Shown piece after piece: positions 1 through 8,749 of a DNA stretch of 64,000 bases (its first letter is position 1; the number at the start of each line of letters is the position of its first letter). Below the pieces are notes generated by a model. That model made no database searches, was not told the origin of the DNA, and saw only the letters and a list, made by a program, of their open reading frames with translations. The stretch is from the NCBI RefSeq assembly GCF_001570865.1, contig NZ_BCSM01000001.1, positions 124,001 through 188,000 on the forward strand, in the 5' to 3' direction. This stretch comes from Rothia kristinae NBRC 15354 (GTDB taxonomy: Bacteria > Actinomycetota > Actinomycetes > Actinomycetales > Micrococcaceae). The position numbers and the translations under genes are program-made.

Positions 1-419
1 GCGAAGTACGGGATCCGCAGCCGCCGCACAGCAATCACCTCGGCCGCCAGCATCAGCACCACCCCGAGCACCGCACCGGCCAGGAACCAGCCGCGGGATC
101 CCTCCTGCGGCCACGGGACGACCAGCAGCAGCGCCCCGGCCAGCAGGACCTTGACGGGGTAGGCGATCAGCAGGGCGGCCGCGGCCCGACTGCCCTGCTC
201 GCCCACCAGCCGCACCAGCGCCCAGCTCGCGGCGACGGCCAGCAGCACGATTCCCCCGCCCGCGAGGGCGGAGACCGCGGCCTCGCTGCCGCCGAGCAGC
301 AGCCCCGCCGCGGCCAGGACCAGGCTGCCCGCGGCGACGTCGCCCAGGGCCGCCAGGGCGGCGTCGGCCAGCGGGGTGCGGCTCTGGCGGGGTGTGCGGT
401 GCCAGATCGGCGCCCTCAC
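1..419 (-). CDS. AtpI-like membrane protein (ATP synthase protein I), 3' end outside window
   Basis: The visible part encodes about 139 residues with four hydrophobic segments separated by short charged turns, the build of AtpI/ATP synthase protein I. AtpI proteins sit in the membrane and help FoF1 ATP synthase assembly. The GTG start at 419 overlaps the stop of the upstream gene as GTGA, so the two are translationally coupled. The stop codon lies before position 1, so the C-terminus is not seen. The call rests mainly on context: in many Actinobacteria an MraY/WecA-family gene is followed by this small membrane protein and then atpB. Sequence conservation in AtpI is low, so another four-helix membrane protein is possible. 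Confidence 0.55.
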   Translation of the reverse strand, partial: MRAPIWHRTPRQSRTPLADAALAALGDVAAGSLVLAAAGLLLGGSEAAVSALAGGGIVLLAVAASWALVRLVGEQGSRAAAALLIAYPVKVLLAGALLLVVPWPQEGSRGWFLAGAVLGVVLMLAAEVIAVRRLRIPYF

Positions 420-1441
420 GCGGATTCCCCGCGGGCGCGCGCCGGGCGCAGCCTGGTCAGCAACGTCGGCAGGCTCAGGTACAGCCCCAGGATGGCCACG
501 GCCCCCGCTCCGGTTGCGGCGGCCGCGGGCCGGCTCAGATCCAGGGACCAGATGCTCAGCGCGGACACGGCCGCGGTCGCGGCGGTCACAACCGCCGCCG
601 AGCCCAGGTGGGACAGCCCCAGATCCGTCAGCCGCTGGTAGACGTGCTGCCGGTGGGGGCGATACCACGGCTCCCCGCGGCGGATCCGCCGCAGCAGCGT
701 GGTGCCGGTGTCGGCGAGATAGACCAGCAGCGGGCCCAGCAGGTACTCCACGTAGACCCCAGACAGGAAGGCCCCGACGGCGCAGCAGGCCAGGGAGCCG
801 CCGAGGAAGTAGGAGCCGGTGTCCCCCAGGAAGACCCGCGAGCCCCAGAGGTTCCAGGGCAGGAAGGCCAGGTAGGCCCCGGCGATCGCGCTGGCCGCGA
901 CCACCAGCCAGGGGTGGTCCGTGACCCACCCGGCGTAGGCGTAGAAGACCCCCGCGGTCAGCCCGTGCAGACCGGAGATCCCGTTGATCCCATCCATGAA
1001 GTTCGCGACGTTGATGTAGCCGGCCACCGCGAGCACCCCCACCGGGATCCACCAGTAGCCGGTGCCCAGCACGAGGGTCAGGCCCAGCGTGACCGCCAGG
1101 CCGATCAGCAGCTGGGCGGCCGCCCGGACCCGCACCGAGACCCCGGCGGAGTCCTCCCGCCAGCCCAGCACTCCGCACGCGACCATCCCGGTCAGCACCA
1201 CGAGCATCACCGAGCGGTCCACCGGCACCAGGCCCAGGACCAGGCCGGCCAGCGCCCCCAGCAGGGCGGCCGCGGCGGTGGCAAGACCCATCCCGCGCAG
1301 GGTCGGCACCGCGTGGGAGGAGCGCTCCCCCGGCATGTCCAGCACGCCCAGGCGGCGCAGCAGCGGCAGGACGGCCAGGGGCAGCACGGCCCCCAGCACC
1401 AGCCCGAGGCCGCCGGGCAGCAGGATCAGCGATGGCTGCAT
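416..1441 (-). CDS. WbpL/MraY-family polyprenyl-phosphate sugar-1-phosphate transferase
   Basis: A 341-residue polytopic membrane protein of the glycosyltransferase 4 (MraY/WecA/WbpL) family. These enzymes start a lipid-linked glycan by moving a sugar-1-phosphate onto undecaprenyl phosphate at the inner face of the membrane. Family marks are ERSSH..PTLRG near residues 39-50, NFMDGINGI near 147-155, VFLGDTGS near 203-210 and a late HRQHVYQRL. The usual Asp-Asp pair after the fourth helix reads Glu-Asp (WRED near residue 96). The ERSSH-PT-RG signature resembles WbpL more than WecA. It follows the CapD/WbpM-like gene by five bases and overlaps the AtpI-like gene. The WbpL-WbpM partnership known from O-antigen synthesis suggests it accepts the sugar made by its neighbour. 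That substrate link is inferred. Confidence 0.8.
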   Translation of the reverse strand: MQPSLILLPGGLGLVLGAVLPLAVLPLLRRLGVLDMPGERSSHAVPTLRGMGLATAAAALLGALAGLVLGLVPVDRSVMLVVLTGMVACGVLGWREDSAGVSVRVRAAAQLLIGLAVTLGLTLVLGTGYWWIPVGVLAVAGYINVANFMDGINGISGLHGLTAGVFYAYAGWVTDHPWLVVAASAIAGAYLAFLPWNLWGSRVFLGDTGSYFLGGSLACCAVGAFLSGVYVEYLLGPLLVYLADTGTTLLRRIRRGEPWYRPHRQHVYQRLTDLGLSHLGSAAVVTAATAAVSALSIWSLDLSRPAAAATGAGAVAILGLYLSLPTLLTRLRPARARGESA

Positions 1442-1446
1442 CGGGA

Positions 1447-3366
1447 TCACCGCCGCGGCGCGTCCGCGGCCGGAGCCCCCGGGTCCGGAGGCTCCGTGTC
1501 CGGCCCGGAGGCGGCGTCGTCGACCTCGATGCGCGGGGCGGGCGGATCCAGCACGGGCAGCTCCTGGGTCACGGGCATGTTGCCGCGCAGCTTCCACTCG
1601 TGGCGATCCAGGCGCCGCGGGTCCAGCTGCGGGGAGTCCGTGTGGGAGATCTGCGGGTGGCCGCGGTGCACGCCGCGCTCCCCGTCCCCGATCAGCTCCT
1701 CGTGCAGCTTCTCCCCCGGACGCAGGCCGGTGATCTCGATGCTCACATCGTGGCGCCCGCTCATCTCGATCAGGTGCCGGGCGATGTCGTAGATGCGCAC
1801 CGGCTGGCCCATGTCCAGGATCAGCACCTCCCCGGGCTGACCGATCGCCCCGGCCTGGATGACCAGCTGGCAGGCCTCCGGGATGGTCATGAAGTAGCGG
1901 GTGGCCTCCCGGTCCGTGACGGTCACCGGGCCCCCGCGGCGGATCTGCTCGGTGAACAGCGGGAGCATGGACCCGCGGGAGCCGAAGACGTTGCCGAAGC
2001 GCACCGAGGTGTAGCGTCCGTCGGCGTGCCGGGACATCCAGGCGGTCATCTTCTCGGCCATCCGCTTGGAGTGGCCCAGCACCGTGGTGGGGTTGGCCGC
2101 CTTGTCCGTGGAGACGTTCACGAAGACCTCCACGCCCACCTCCGCGGCGGCCTGCAGGACGTTGCGCGAGCCCAGGACGTTGGTCTTCCACGCCTCGTCC
2201 GGGTACTGCTCCAGCAGCGAGACGTGCTTCAGGGCCGCGGCGTGGAAGACCACCTGGGGGCGGCGCTGGCGGAAGATCCGGCGCAGCGCCTCCTCGTCGC
2301 GGATGTCGGCCAGCACCGTGTCCGGCCCGTCCAGCAGGCCCCGGCCGGTGATGGAGATCTGGGTGGCCTGCACGTTGGACTCGTCGCGGTCGAGCATGAT
2401 CAGCTCCCGCGGGGCGAAGTGGGTGATCTGCCGACACAGCTCCGAGCCGATCGACCCGCCCGCGCCGGTGACCAGCACGCGCTTGTCCGTGAGGTAGCGG
2501 GCGATGCCCTCCACGTTGATGTCCACGGGTCGGTGCCCGACGATGTCCTCCAGGCGGATGTCGCGCAGATCCAGCGCCCGCCGCGCGGAGGCGCCGAACA
2601 TGTCCTTCAGCGGCGGGGCGGTGAGGATGCGCACCTGGGCATCACCGAGCTCCTCGCGGATCCGGTGCATCAGCTCGGGGTCCGGGTCGGCCATCGCGAT
2701 GATGAGCACCTGGGCCCGCTCCCGGCGCAGCACCGCCGGCAGATCGGTGAGGTTCCCGGCCACCGGCACGGAGCTGATGCGCAGGTGCTTCTTGGCCGGG
2801 TCGTCGTCGATGATCGCGACCGGCAGGTACGGGGAGTCCTTGTCCTGCAGCATCTGGGTGACCAGGGTGTTGCCGAGGAAGCCGGCCCCGTACACGACGG
2901 CGTGCGGAGCGTGCTCGCTGGGCTTGGACTTGGATTCGACGTACATGCGCTTGAGGTAGCGCACCGCCGCCATGAACAGCCAGGCGAAGGGGAAGGCGAT
3001 CAGGCCGATGGAGCGGGGCATGTGCAGCCACACCCCGAGGATCAGCAGGAAGGCCTGCACCACGATCGTGACCACGAGGGTGACCAGGATGAGGGCCTTG
3101 GCCTCGTCGAAGCTGCCGAAGCTGTAGCGCCCCCGATACAGGCCGAACAGGGCGCCGGCGATCATCTGCGCGACCACCGCGAGCACCACCACGGCGATCA
3201 GACCGGGCACGTGCACGAGACCGTAATCCATCTCGTAGCGCAGGAACAGCCCCAGCAGCACCGCCACGATCCACGCGGCGGAGTCCAGGAGCATCTGCGT
3301 CCACAGCCACGCCCGGGGCCGCTCGTAGGCGACCGCCGCCTCCGATGACGTTCCCGTCCCGGTCAT
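1447..3366 (-). CDS. CapD/WbpM-like nucleoside-diphosphate sugar 4,6-dehydratase
   Basis: A 639-residue protein with about four N-terminal membrane helices (to about residue 130), a first Rossmann-like domain, and a C-terminal extended SDR domain. The SDR domain begins with the NAD(P)-binding stretch VTGAGGSIGSE near residue 297. WbpM/PglF/FlaA1-type enzymes dehydrate UDP-GlcNAc to a 4-keto-6-deoxy sugar, the precursor of diacetamido-trideoxy sugars or FucNAc. The STDKAANP motif is present. The catalytic M-x3-K found in WbpM reads LGHSK here, and I do not know how common this change is in the family. The last 40 residues are Pro/Asp-rich and probably disordered. ATG overlaps the glycosyltransferase stop (ATGA). 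Function class is well supported; the exact product sugar is not. Confidence 0.88.
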   Translation of the reverse strand: MTGTGTSSEAAVAYERPRAWLWTQMLLDSAAWIVAVLLGLFLRYEMDYGLVHVPGLIAVVVLAVVAQMIAGALFGLYRGRYSFGSFDEAKALILVTLVVTIVVQAFLLILGVWLHMPRSIGLIAFPFAWLFMAAVRYLKRMYVESKSKPSEHAPHAVVYGAGFLGNTLVTQMLQDKDSPYLPVAIIDDDPAKKHLRISSVPVAGNLTDLPAVLRRERAQVLIIAMADPDPELMHRIREELGDAQVRILTAPPLKDMFGASARRALDLRDIRLEDIVGHRPVDINVEGIARYLTDKRVLVTGAGGSIGSELCRQITHFAPRELIMLDRDESNVQATQISITGRGLLDGPDTVLADIRDEEALRRIFRQRRPQVVFHAAALKHVSLLEQYPDEAWKTNVLGSRNVLQAAAEVGVEVFVNVSTDKAANPTTVLGHSKRMAEKMTAWMSRHADGRYTSVRFGNVFGSRGSMLPLFTEQIRRGGPVTVTDREATRYFMTIPEACQLVIQAGAIGQPGEVLILDMGQPVRIYDIARHLIEMSGRHDVSIEITGLRPGEKLHEELIGDGERGVHRGHPQISHTDSPQLDPRRLDRHEWKLRGNMPVTQELPVLDPPAPRIEVDDAASGPDTEPPDPGAPAADAPRR

Positions 3367-5288
3367 GCCGGCTGCTCCCTTCCCTCGGTGGCCGGCCCCT
3401 GACCGCCGCGCAGTCCGCGCCGCGTGCGACCGGAGCCGATGAGGGCGCGGAAGGCGCGGATGCGCCATGCCCTCGGAATGACACGGTACCCGCCGCGCAC
3501 GACGACGTTGCGCAGCGCGGTCGCCGGGCCGATGTGCCCGGCCTCGCGCAGATGCCGCTGCAGCAGCAGCTCCCGGCGCAGCGCCCCCATTCCCCCGCGG
3601 CGATCCCAGGCCGCGGCCCCGGCGCGGTAGACCACGAGCGGCTCGGGCAGGTTGCCCACCCGGTCTCCGCGGGCCAGCAGACGCATCCACAGGGCGTAGT
3701 CCTCGGCCCCCGGGACCTCCTCGTAGCCGCCGACCTCGCGCACCGCCTCGGCGTCGAAGACCACGGTCGGGTGCGCGAGGGGGTTGCGCAGCCGCGCCGC
3801 GCGCCGGATCCGCCGGGGATCGGTCTCCATGCGCCGCTCGGCCTCGATCCGGGTCAGGCTCGCATCGGCCTCGCGCAGGCCGGCCCCGAGCACCGTGTAC
3901 CGCCCCTCGACCACCGGCGGCACCTGACGGGCGAAGCGCTCGGGCAGCGAGACGTCATCGGCATCGGCCCGGGCGACCACCCGATGGGTGCACGCTGACA
4001 GCCCCTCGTTGAGCGTGCTCGGCAGACCGCGGTGCTCGGTCCGCTGCAGGACGACGACGTCGATCCCCGCCTCCCGCGCCCGGGCCGTGACCTCGCGGAT
4101 GACCGCATGCAGGTCCTCGGGTAGCGCGCCGTCCTCGGCCAGGACCAGCTGGGAGGGGCGCAGGCGCTGCTCGAAGAGGTTGGACTCCAGGGCCCGGCGC
4201 AGACCCTCCGCGGTGTCTCCGCGGTAGACCGGCATCAGCACCGAGAAAACCTCATCCTCCACCTGAGCTTGTGGGTCAACCTCGGGTTCACGTTCGCCGG
4301 GCACCGCGTGTCGGCGCAGGTCGTAGCAGCCGCGCAGGACCTCGTCGGTCGGGCGCGGGGCCCGCAGCGCGTCGCGCACGCCCCGCAGCAGGCGCCCCGC
4401 CACGACGCGCCGATCCGAGGCCCCGCGGAAGGTGCGCAGCCACAGCCGCAGCGTCGCCCCGAAGTACAGGACCTTCTCCCACGGCGCCAGCGAGGCGCTG
4501 CGGGTGAACACCCACAGCTTGTTGCGCACGTCGAAGTAGAACCGCGGGCCCGGATCCGCATCCGTGGTCCCGAAGGTCTTGGTCCGGTGCACGGCCACGG
4601 AGGCGGGGGCCTGCACCGCGTCGCGGAAGCGGGCCAGGCGCGTGGAGTACTCGAAGTCGTCGTTCCAGATGAAGTACTCGGCCAGGGGCAGCCCGGTGCG
4701 GCGCATCGGCGTCGCGTCCATGAGCAGGGAGACGAAGGAGCCCGAGCGGATCGTGCGCGCCCCCACCCGCGCGGCCCGGCGGCGCCGGGCCGCGCCGGGC
4801 AGGATCCGCTCCCGCATGGAGTTCATCGGGTGCTCGCGCCCATCCGTCCAGACCACGCGGCTGGCCACGAAGGCCGGGCGGCGGGTCGGGTCCTCGGCGT
4901 AGTCCCGCCAGGTGCGCACCAGCTCGGCCAGCGTGTCCGGCTGGGGCTCGGTGTCATCGTCCATGACCCACACCAGCTCGGCGTCGTGCCGGTGCAGGGC
5001 CCGATCGATGCCCGCGGCGAAGCCTCCCGCTCCGCCGAGGTTCCGCTCCAGGCGCACCACGTCCAGGGGGACGCTCCCCCGGTGCTCGGCCAGCACGCGG
5101 GCGGTCTGCGGACCGGAGGCGTTGTCCACCACCACGACGGCCGCCGGCCTCATCCGCGCCCCGTCGATGCCCGCCAGCGTCAGGCGCAGCAGATCGGGGC
5201 GGTCGTAGGTGACCACCACCGCCACCACCCGGGGCTCCTGGCCCTCGGGGCGGGGTCGCGCGGGATGCTCTTGCGCGGCAGCTGGCAC
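3363..5288 (-). CDS. Glycosyltransferase with two GT2 catalytic domains
   Basis: A 641-residue soluble-looking protein joining two GT-A fold domains. The N-terminal half resembles galactofuranosyl/rhamnosyl transferases: VVVTYDRPDLL, the GGAGGF loop, and the metal-binding MDDD near residues 109-112. The C-terminal half is a second GT2 domain with VLMPVYRGDT, a RADADD motif near 440-445 and PGAEDYALWMR. GT2 enzymes transfer sugars from nucleotide donors to growing lipid-linked glycans on the cytoplasmic side. I chose the GTG at 5288 because a good ribosome site (GGGGAGAGGA) lies before it. Reading open further to 5468 would add low-complexity sequence with no ribosome site. It heads the operon with the dehydratase and WbpL-like gene. 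Donor and acceptor are unknown. Confidence 0.82.
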   Translation of the reverse strand: MPAAAQEHPARPRPEGQEPRVVAVVVTYDRPDLLRLTLAGIDGARMRPAAVVVVDNASGPQTARVLAEHRGSVPLDVVRLERNLGGAGGFAAGIDRALHRHDAELVWVMDDDTEPQPDTLAELVRTWRDYAEDPTRRPAFVASRVVWTDGREHPMNSMRERILPGAARRRRAARVGARTIRSGSFVSLLMDATPMRRTGLPLAEYFIWNDDFEYSTRLARFRDAVQAPASVAVHRTKTFGTTDADPGPRFYFDVRNKLWVFTRSASLAPWEKVLYFGATLRLWLRTFRGASDRRVVAGRLLRGVRDALRAPRPTDEVLRGCYDLRRHAVPGEREPEVDPQAQVEDEVFSVLMPVYRGDTAEGLRRALESNLFEQRLRPSQLVLAEDGALPEDLHAVIREVTARAREAGIDVVVLQRTEHRGLPSTLNEGLSACTHRVVARADADDVSLPERFARQVPPVVEGRYTVLGAGLREADASLTRIEAERRMETDPRRIRRAARLRNPLAHPTVVFDAEAVREVGGYEEVPGAEDYALWMRLLARGDRVGNLPEPLVVYRAGAAAWDRRGGMGALRRELLLQRHLREAGHIGPATALRNVVVRGGYRVIPRAWRIRAFRALIGSGRTRRGLRGGQGPATEGREQPA

Positions 5289-5535
5289 GTCGGATTCCTC
5301 TCCCCTCGGCCCGCCCGTGCGCGGGCTCGGACTGCCCCTGCTGGGCCGGCGCGCGAACCCCGGACCAAGGGCGCCCGAAGAGGCGTGTACGTCAGTAAGG
5401 TGGTCACAGGGCGTTCCGGCCGCGCCGGCTGAGCCGCCGGCACAGCGCGGACCCCCGCTGCAGATCACCAGTTTAGCGTGACCTCACCCGGCAGCCCCCC
5501 GGGTCGAGGCCCGCATATGAGGAGAGCGAGACCAC

Positions 5536-6600
5536 ATGAACCAGAGCACCTGGCGCGTCCTGGGGGCCACGGGCTTCGTCGGATCGGCCACCATGACCCG
5601 ACTGCAGCAGCTGGGCATCGGGGCCGCCCCGGTCGCAGCACCCCGCCTGGCGACCTCGGCCACCGGGGCCGGGCAGGTCATCGCCGAAGCCCGTCGCCTG
5701 GAGTCGGTGATCGACTACCTCGCGGATTCCTTCGCCGGCGCCGAGGTCGTGGTCAACGCCGCCGGCTTGGCGGCGCCGGGACAGCAGGAGCTGCCGCCCT
5801 TGGTCGGGGCGAACGCCTTGCTGCCTGCCGTCGTCGCCGTGGCCGCTCAGCGCACCGGGGTCACTCGGGTGCTGCACCTGAGCTCGGCCGCGGTGCAGGG
5901 CGCCCGGCCGCGCCTGGACGCCTCCCCCGACACCTCACCCTTCTCCGCCTACTCCTTCTCCAAGGCCCTGGGAGAGGACTGCCTGCTGCGGCTGCGCGAG
6001 TTCATCACGGCCACCGCCAAGGTGGGGGCCGCTCCGGGCTCGGCCGGCTCGGACTACCCGGCCGCCCCGAGCTCGCGTCCGGCCCAGGTGGCCGGGGACC
6101 ACGCCGCGCAGCTGTGCATCATCCGCGCCACCTCCGTACAGGGATCCGGGCGGGACACCACGACGGCGCTGGCCCGCTTCGCCGGGTCCTTCCTGGCCTC
6201 GGTGGCGGGCTCCGGCACCCAGCACACCCCGGTCACCTCGGTGCAGGCGCTGGCCGAGTTCATCGTGGCCGCGGGACTGCGGGAGGAGCCGCTGCCGGAG
6301 ATCCTGCTGCAGCCGTGGGAGGGTGCCACCACCGCCTCGGTGATCCGGGACGCCGGACGGCGCGAACCGCATCGCATCCCCGCTCCCCTGGCCCGGCTGC
6401 TGGTGCGCGCCGGTTACGCAGCCTCGGGGCTGTCCGGGGACCGCCTGCGCGCGGCGGTGCGCCGCGTCGAGCTGGCCTGGTTCGGCCAGGACCAGGACGA
6501 CACCTGGGCCGAACGGCACGGTCTGCTGCCCGAGCGGCACGTGGGGTCCGTGCTGCGCCAGGCCCACCAGGCCGCGGGCGTCAGCCGACGCGGCCGGTGA
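5536..6600 (+). CDS. NAD(P)-dependent epimerase/dehydratase-like SDR protein
   Basis: A 354-residue extended short-chain dehydrogenase/reductase. It opens with the dinucleotide-binding motif GATGFVGS, then VVNAAG, LSSAAVQG, and a catalytic-type Y-x3-K in AYSFSK near residue 137. Such proteins usually epimerise, reduce or dehydrate nucleotide sugars. It is transcribed divergently from the glycosyltransferase operon, so a role in making a sugar donor for the same glycan is plausible but inferred. The ATG has a GGAGAG site nine bases upstream. The gene ends seven bases before the convergent stop of sua5. Confidence 0.75.
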   Translation: MNQSTWRVLGATGFVGSATMTRLQQLGIGAAPVAAPRLATSATGAGQVIAEARRLESVIDYLADSFAGAEVVVNAAGLAAPGQQELPPLVGANALLPAVVAVAAQRTGVTRVLHLSSAAVQGARPRLDASPDTSPFSAYSFSKALGEDCLLRLREFITATAKVGAAPGSAGSDYPAAPSSRPAQVAGDHAAQLCIIRATSVQGSGRDTTTALARFAGSFLASVAGSGTQHTPVTSVQALAEFIVAAGLREEPLPEILLQPWEGATTASVIRDAGRREPHRIPAPLARLLVRAGYAASGLSGDRLRAAVRRVELAWFGQDQDDTWAERHGLLPERHVGSVLRQAHQAAGVSRRGR

Positions 6601-6607
6601 GGCCGCG

Positions 6608-7666
6608 TCAGTCCCGGGCGGGCGGATCGAAGAACAGCGCGCGGGCCCGCTGCACCGAGACGGGGTCCACGCGCTGCCCGGCCGGGGCGGACCCGGCTCC
6701 CGGCCCCGCCGCGGCGGCCTCCCGGGTGCGCAGCTGATCCACCGCGGCACCCGAGCTCGGGCCTCCCGTGCCGAGCAGGCTCTGGGTGAGGCTGCCCGGC
6801 TCCGGGGCTTCCGCCCGCGGACCGTCGCCGGGCCCGCGGGTGCTCGTCGCGGCGTCGGCCCCGCCGCTCTCGGGGTCCTCCGGGCCCTGCTCGTCGCTCG
6901 CGGCCCCGGAAGGGGTACCCTCGGCCGGATCCGGTGAGCCGCTCGCACCCTGCGCCGGGTCCTCCGCCCGCAGGATCCTCTCGTGCTCCTCGCGGGTCAG
7001 CAGATCCGGGGCGGTCTCGCGCAGCAGGGCGAGGTCCAGGGCGCCGGTGCGCACCACCACGGGCTGATCGCCCGTGACGTCGATGATGGTGGAGGGAGCG
7101 ACCTGCGCGCTGGGCATCTGCTCGTCGCGGCCCAGCGGGCGTCGGCCGCCGTCCAGGATGGCCTCGACCCGCTCGCCCAGCTGCGCCATGGCCTCGACGG
7201 CGTCGGTCGCGGCCTGCTGCCCGGTGCGGTTCGCGCTGGAGACGGCCAGGGGACCGGTCGCGCGCAGCAGCTCGCGGGTCAGCTCGTCCCCCGGCACCCG
7301 TAGGGCCACGGTGCCCCGGGTCTCCCCCAGGTCCCAGTTCAGGGAGGGCTGGGAGCGCACGATCAGGGTCAGCGCCCCCGGCCAGAAGCGCTCGGCCAGG
7401 GCCCGGCCGGTCTCCGGGACGGTCTCGGCCAGGGCGTCGAGCACCCCGGGATCCGCGATGAGCACCGGAGGGGGCATGGTGCGCGAGCGGCCCTTGGCGG
7501 CCAGCAGCTGGGAGACGGCCCCCGGGGAGAACGCGTCGGCGGCGATCCCGTAGACGGTGTCGGTGGGGATCACCACGGTGCGGCCCCCGGCCAGCAGGTC
7601 CCTGATCCTCTCCAGGGCGCGGGTGCGGTCCTCGGCGGTATCGGTGGTGTACACGGTGGCGCTCAC
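6608..7666 (-). CDS. L-threonylcarbamoyladenylate synthase (Sua5/YrdC family) with a long disordered tail
   Basis: Residues 1 to about 215 form a Sua5/YciO/YrdC domain, with VIPTDTVYGI, the AAKGRS loop, WPGALTLI, VALRVP and SSANRTG. The enzyme makes threonylcarbamoyl-AMP from threonine, bicarbonate and ATP for t6A modification of ANN-decoding tRNAs. The remaining roughly 135 residues are rich in Glu, Pro, Gly and Ala and look disordered, unlike the folded Sua5 C-terminal domain. The chain ends with a short VQRARALFF segment. The GTG start overlaps the prmC stop (GTGA). The sua5-prmC-prfA order is the common actinobacterial one. Confidence 0.9.
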   Translation of the reverse strand: MSATVYTTDTAEDRTRALERIRDLLAGGRTVVIPTDTVYGIAADAFSPGAVSQLLAAKGRSRTMPPPVLIADPGVLDALAETVPETGRALAERFWPGALTLIVRSQPSLNWDLGETRGTVALRVPGDELTRELLRATGPLAVSSANRTGQQAATDAVEAMAQLGERVEAILDGGRRPLGRDEQMPSAQVAPSTIIDVTGDQPVVVRTGALDLALLRETAPDLLTREEHERILRAEDPAQGASGSPDPAEGTPSGAASDEQGPEDPESGGADAATSTRGPGDGPRAEAPEPGSLTQSLLGTGGPSSGAAVDQLRTREAAAAGPGAGSAPAGQRVDPVSVQRARALFFDPPARD

Positions 7667-8745
7667 GGTGCAGATGCTCTTTCGTCTCGGGGGTGCGCGG
7701 ACTCCGCGCGCTCTCCAGGGTATCCCGGGGCCAGCCCTGCGGTGGCCCGGTCCCGGCCGGTCAGGTCCCGCACGGTGCGCACCCGATGGAATCCGCGGTC
7801 GCGGAACAGGGCGGCCACAGCTCCGGCCTGGACCTCCGCGTGCTCCATGACCAGCAGCCCGCCGGGGCGCAGCAGCCGCGCGGCCCGCTCCAGGAACGCC
7901 GTCGGGATCGCCAGGCCGTCCGGGGAGCCGCCGTAGAGGGCTTCGGGGGGATCGTAGCGGGCGACCTCGGGGTCCCGCGGCACGGCGTCCTCGGGGATGT
8001 AGGGCGGGTTGGTCACGATCGCCTCCACCGTGCCCTCCGCCCCCGGCAGGGCATCACGCGCGTCCTCCCGACGCAGGTCGATGCGCACCCCGTGCTCCCG
8101 TGCGACGCGCCGGGCGTTGCGCTCAGCCCAGGCCAGGGCGGTCTCGGAGCGCTCGACGCCGATCACGCGGGTCCCGGGGTTCTCCTGGGCCACGGCCAGG
8201 GCCAGCGCCCCGGAGCCGGTGGCCAGGTCGACGACCAGCGGGGCCGGGTCGGGCGCGCTCTCAGAACCCGGGGGCTCGGAGCCGGAGGCCTCAGAGCCCT
8301 GGGCCTCGGCGCGGCGGGCGGCCAGGTGCGCGCTGACCTCATCGACCAGCACCTCCGTCTCCGGGCGCGGCACGAACACCCCGGGCCCGACGAGCAGCTC
8401 GAGCCGGCGGAACGGGGCGCGCCCGGTCAGGTGCTGCAGGGGCTCCCGGGCGGCGCGGCGTCGGATGAGCTCGGCGTAGCCCGCGGGCACCGTGAACCGC
8501 CCGGTGATCGCCCCGGCGGCCACCTCCCCTCGCCCCGGCGCGCGGCCCTCGGCATCGGCGAGCAGGTGCGCGGCCAGCAGCTCGGCGTCGACCCGGGCGG
8601 AGGCGATCCCGGCCTCGGCCAGCAGCCGGTGCGCACACCGCAGCCCCGCGGACAGCGGCGCCCCGGGGGCCAGGGCCGGCTCCGGGTCCGCCGGCGCGAC
8701 GTCGGTCCCGGGTGCGGCCTCGGGACGCGGGTGCTCGGGGCCCAC
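7663..8745 (-). CDS. prmC: Peptide chain release factor N5-glutamine methyltransferase
   Basis: A 360-residue class I SAM methyltransferase. It has an N-terminal helical substrate domain, FVPRPETEVLV, the SAM-binding VVDLATGSGALALA, and the signature NPPY in VTNPPYIPED. PrmC methylates the glutamine of the GGQ motif in release factors RF1 and RF2, raising termination efficiency. Both targets are in this window: prfA lies four bases upstream and prfB at 44987-46105. Residues about 140-165 form a Ser/Glu/Pro-rich insertion before the SAM motif. Translation starts with GTG. Confidence 0.93.
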   Translation of the reverse strand: MGPEHPRPEAAPGTDVAPADPEPALAPGAPLSAGLRCAHRLLAEAGIASARVDAELLAAHLLADAEGRAPGRGEVAAGAITGRFTVPAGYAELIRRRAAREPLQHLTGRAPFRRLELLVGPGVFVPRPETEVLVDEVSAHLAARRAEAQGSEASGSEPPGSESAPDPAPLVVDLATGSGALALAVAQENPGTRVIGVERSETALAWAERNARRVAREHGVRIDLRREDARDALPGAEGTVEAIVTNPPYIPEDAVPRDPEVARYDPPEALYGGSPDGLAIPTAFLERAARLLRPGGLLVMEHAEVQAGAVAALFRDRGFHRVRTVRDLTGRDRATAGLAPGYPGERAESAHPRDERASAP

Positions 8746-8749
8746 GGGG

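Noticed and set aside
5289..5468. N-terminal extension of the double glycosyltransferase to 5468
   Set aside because: The added 60 residues are low-complexity and no ribosome site precedes that start. The GTG at 5288 has a strong one.
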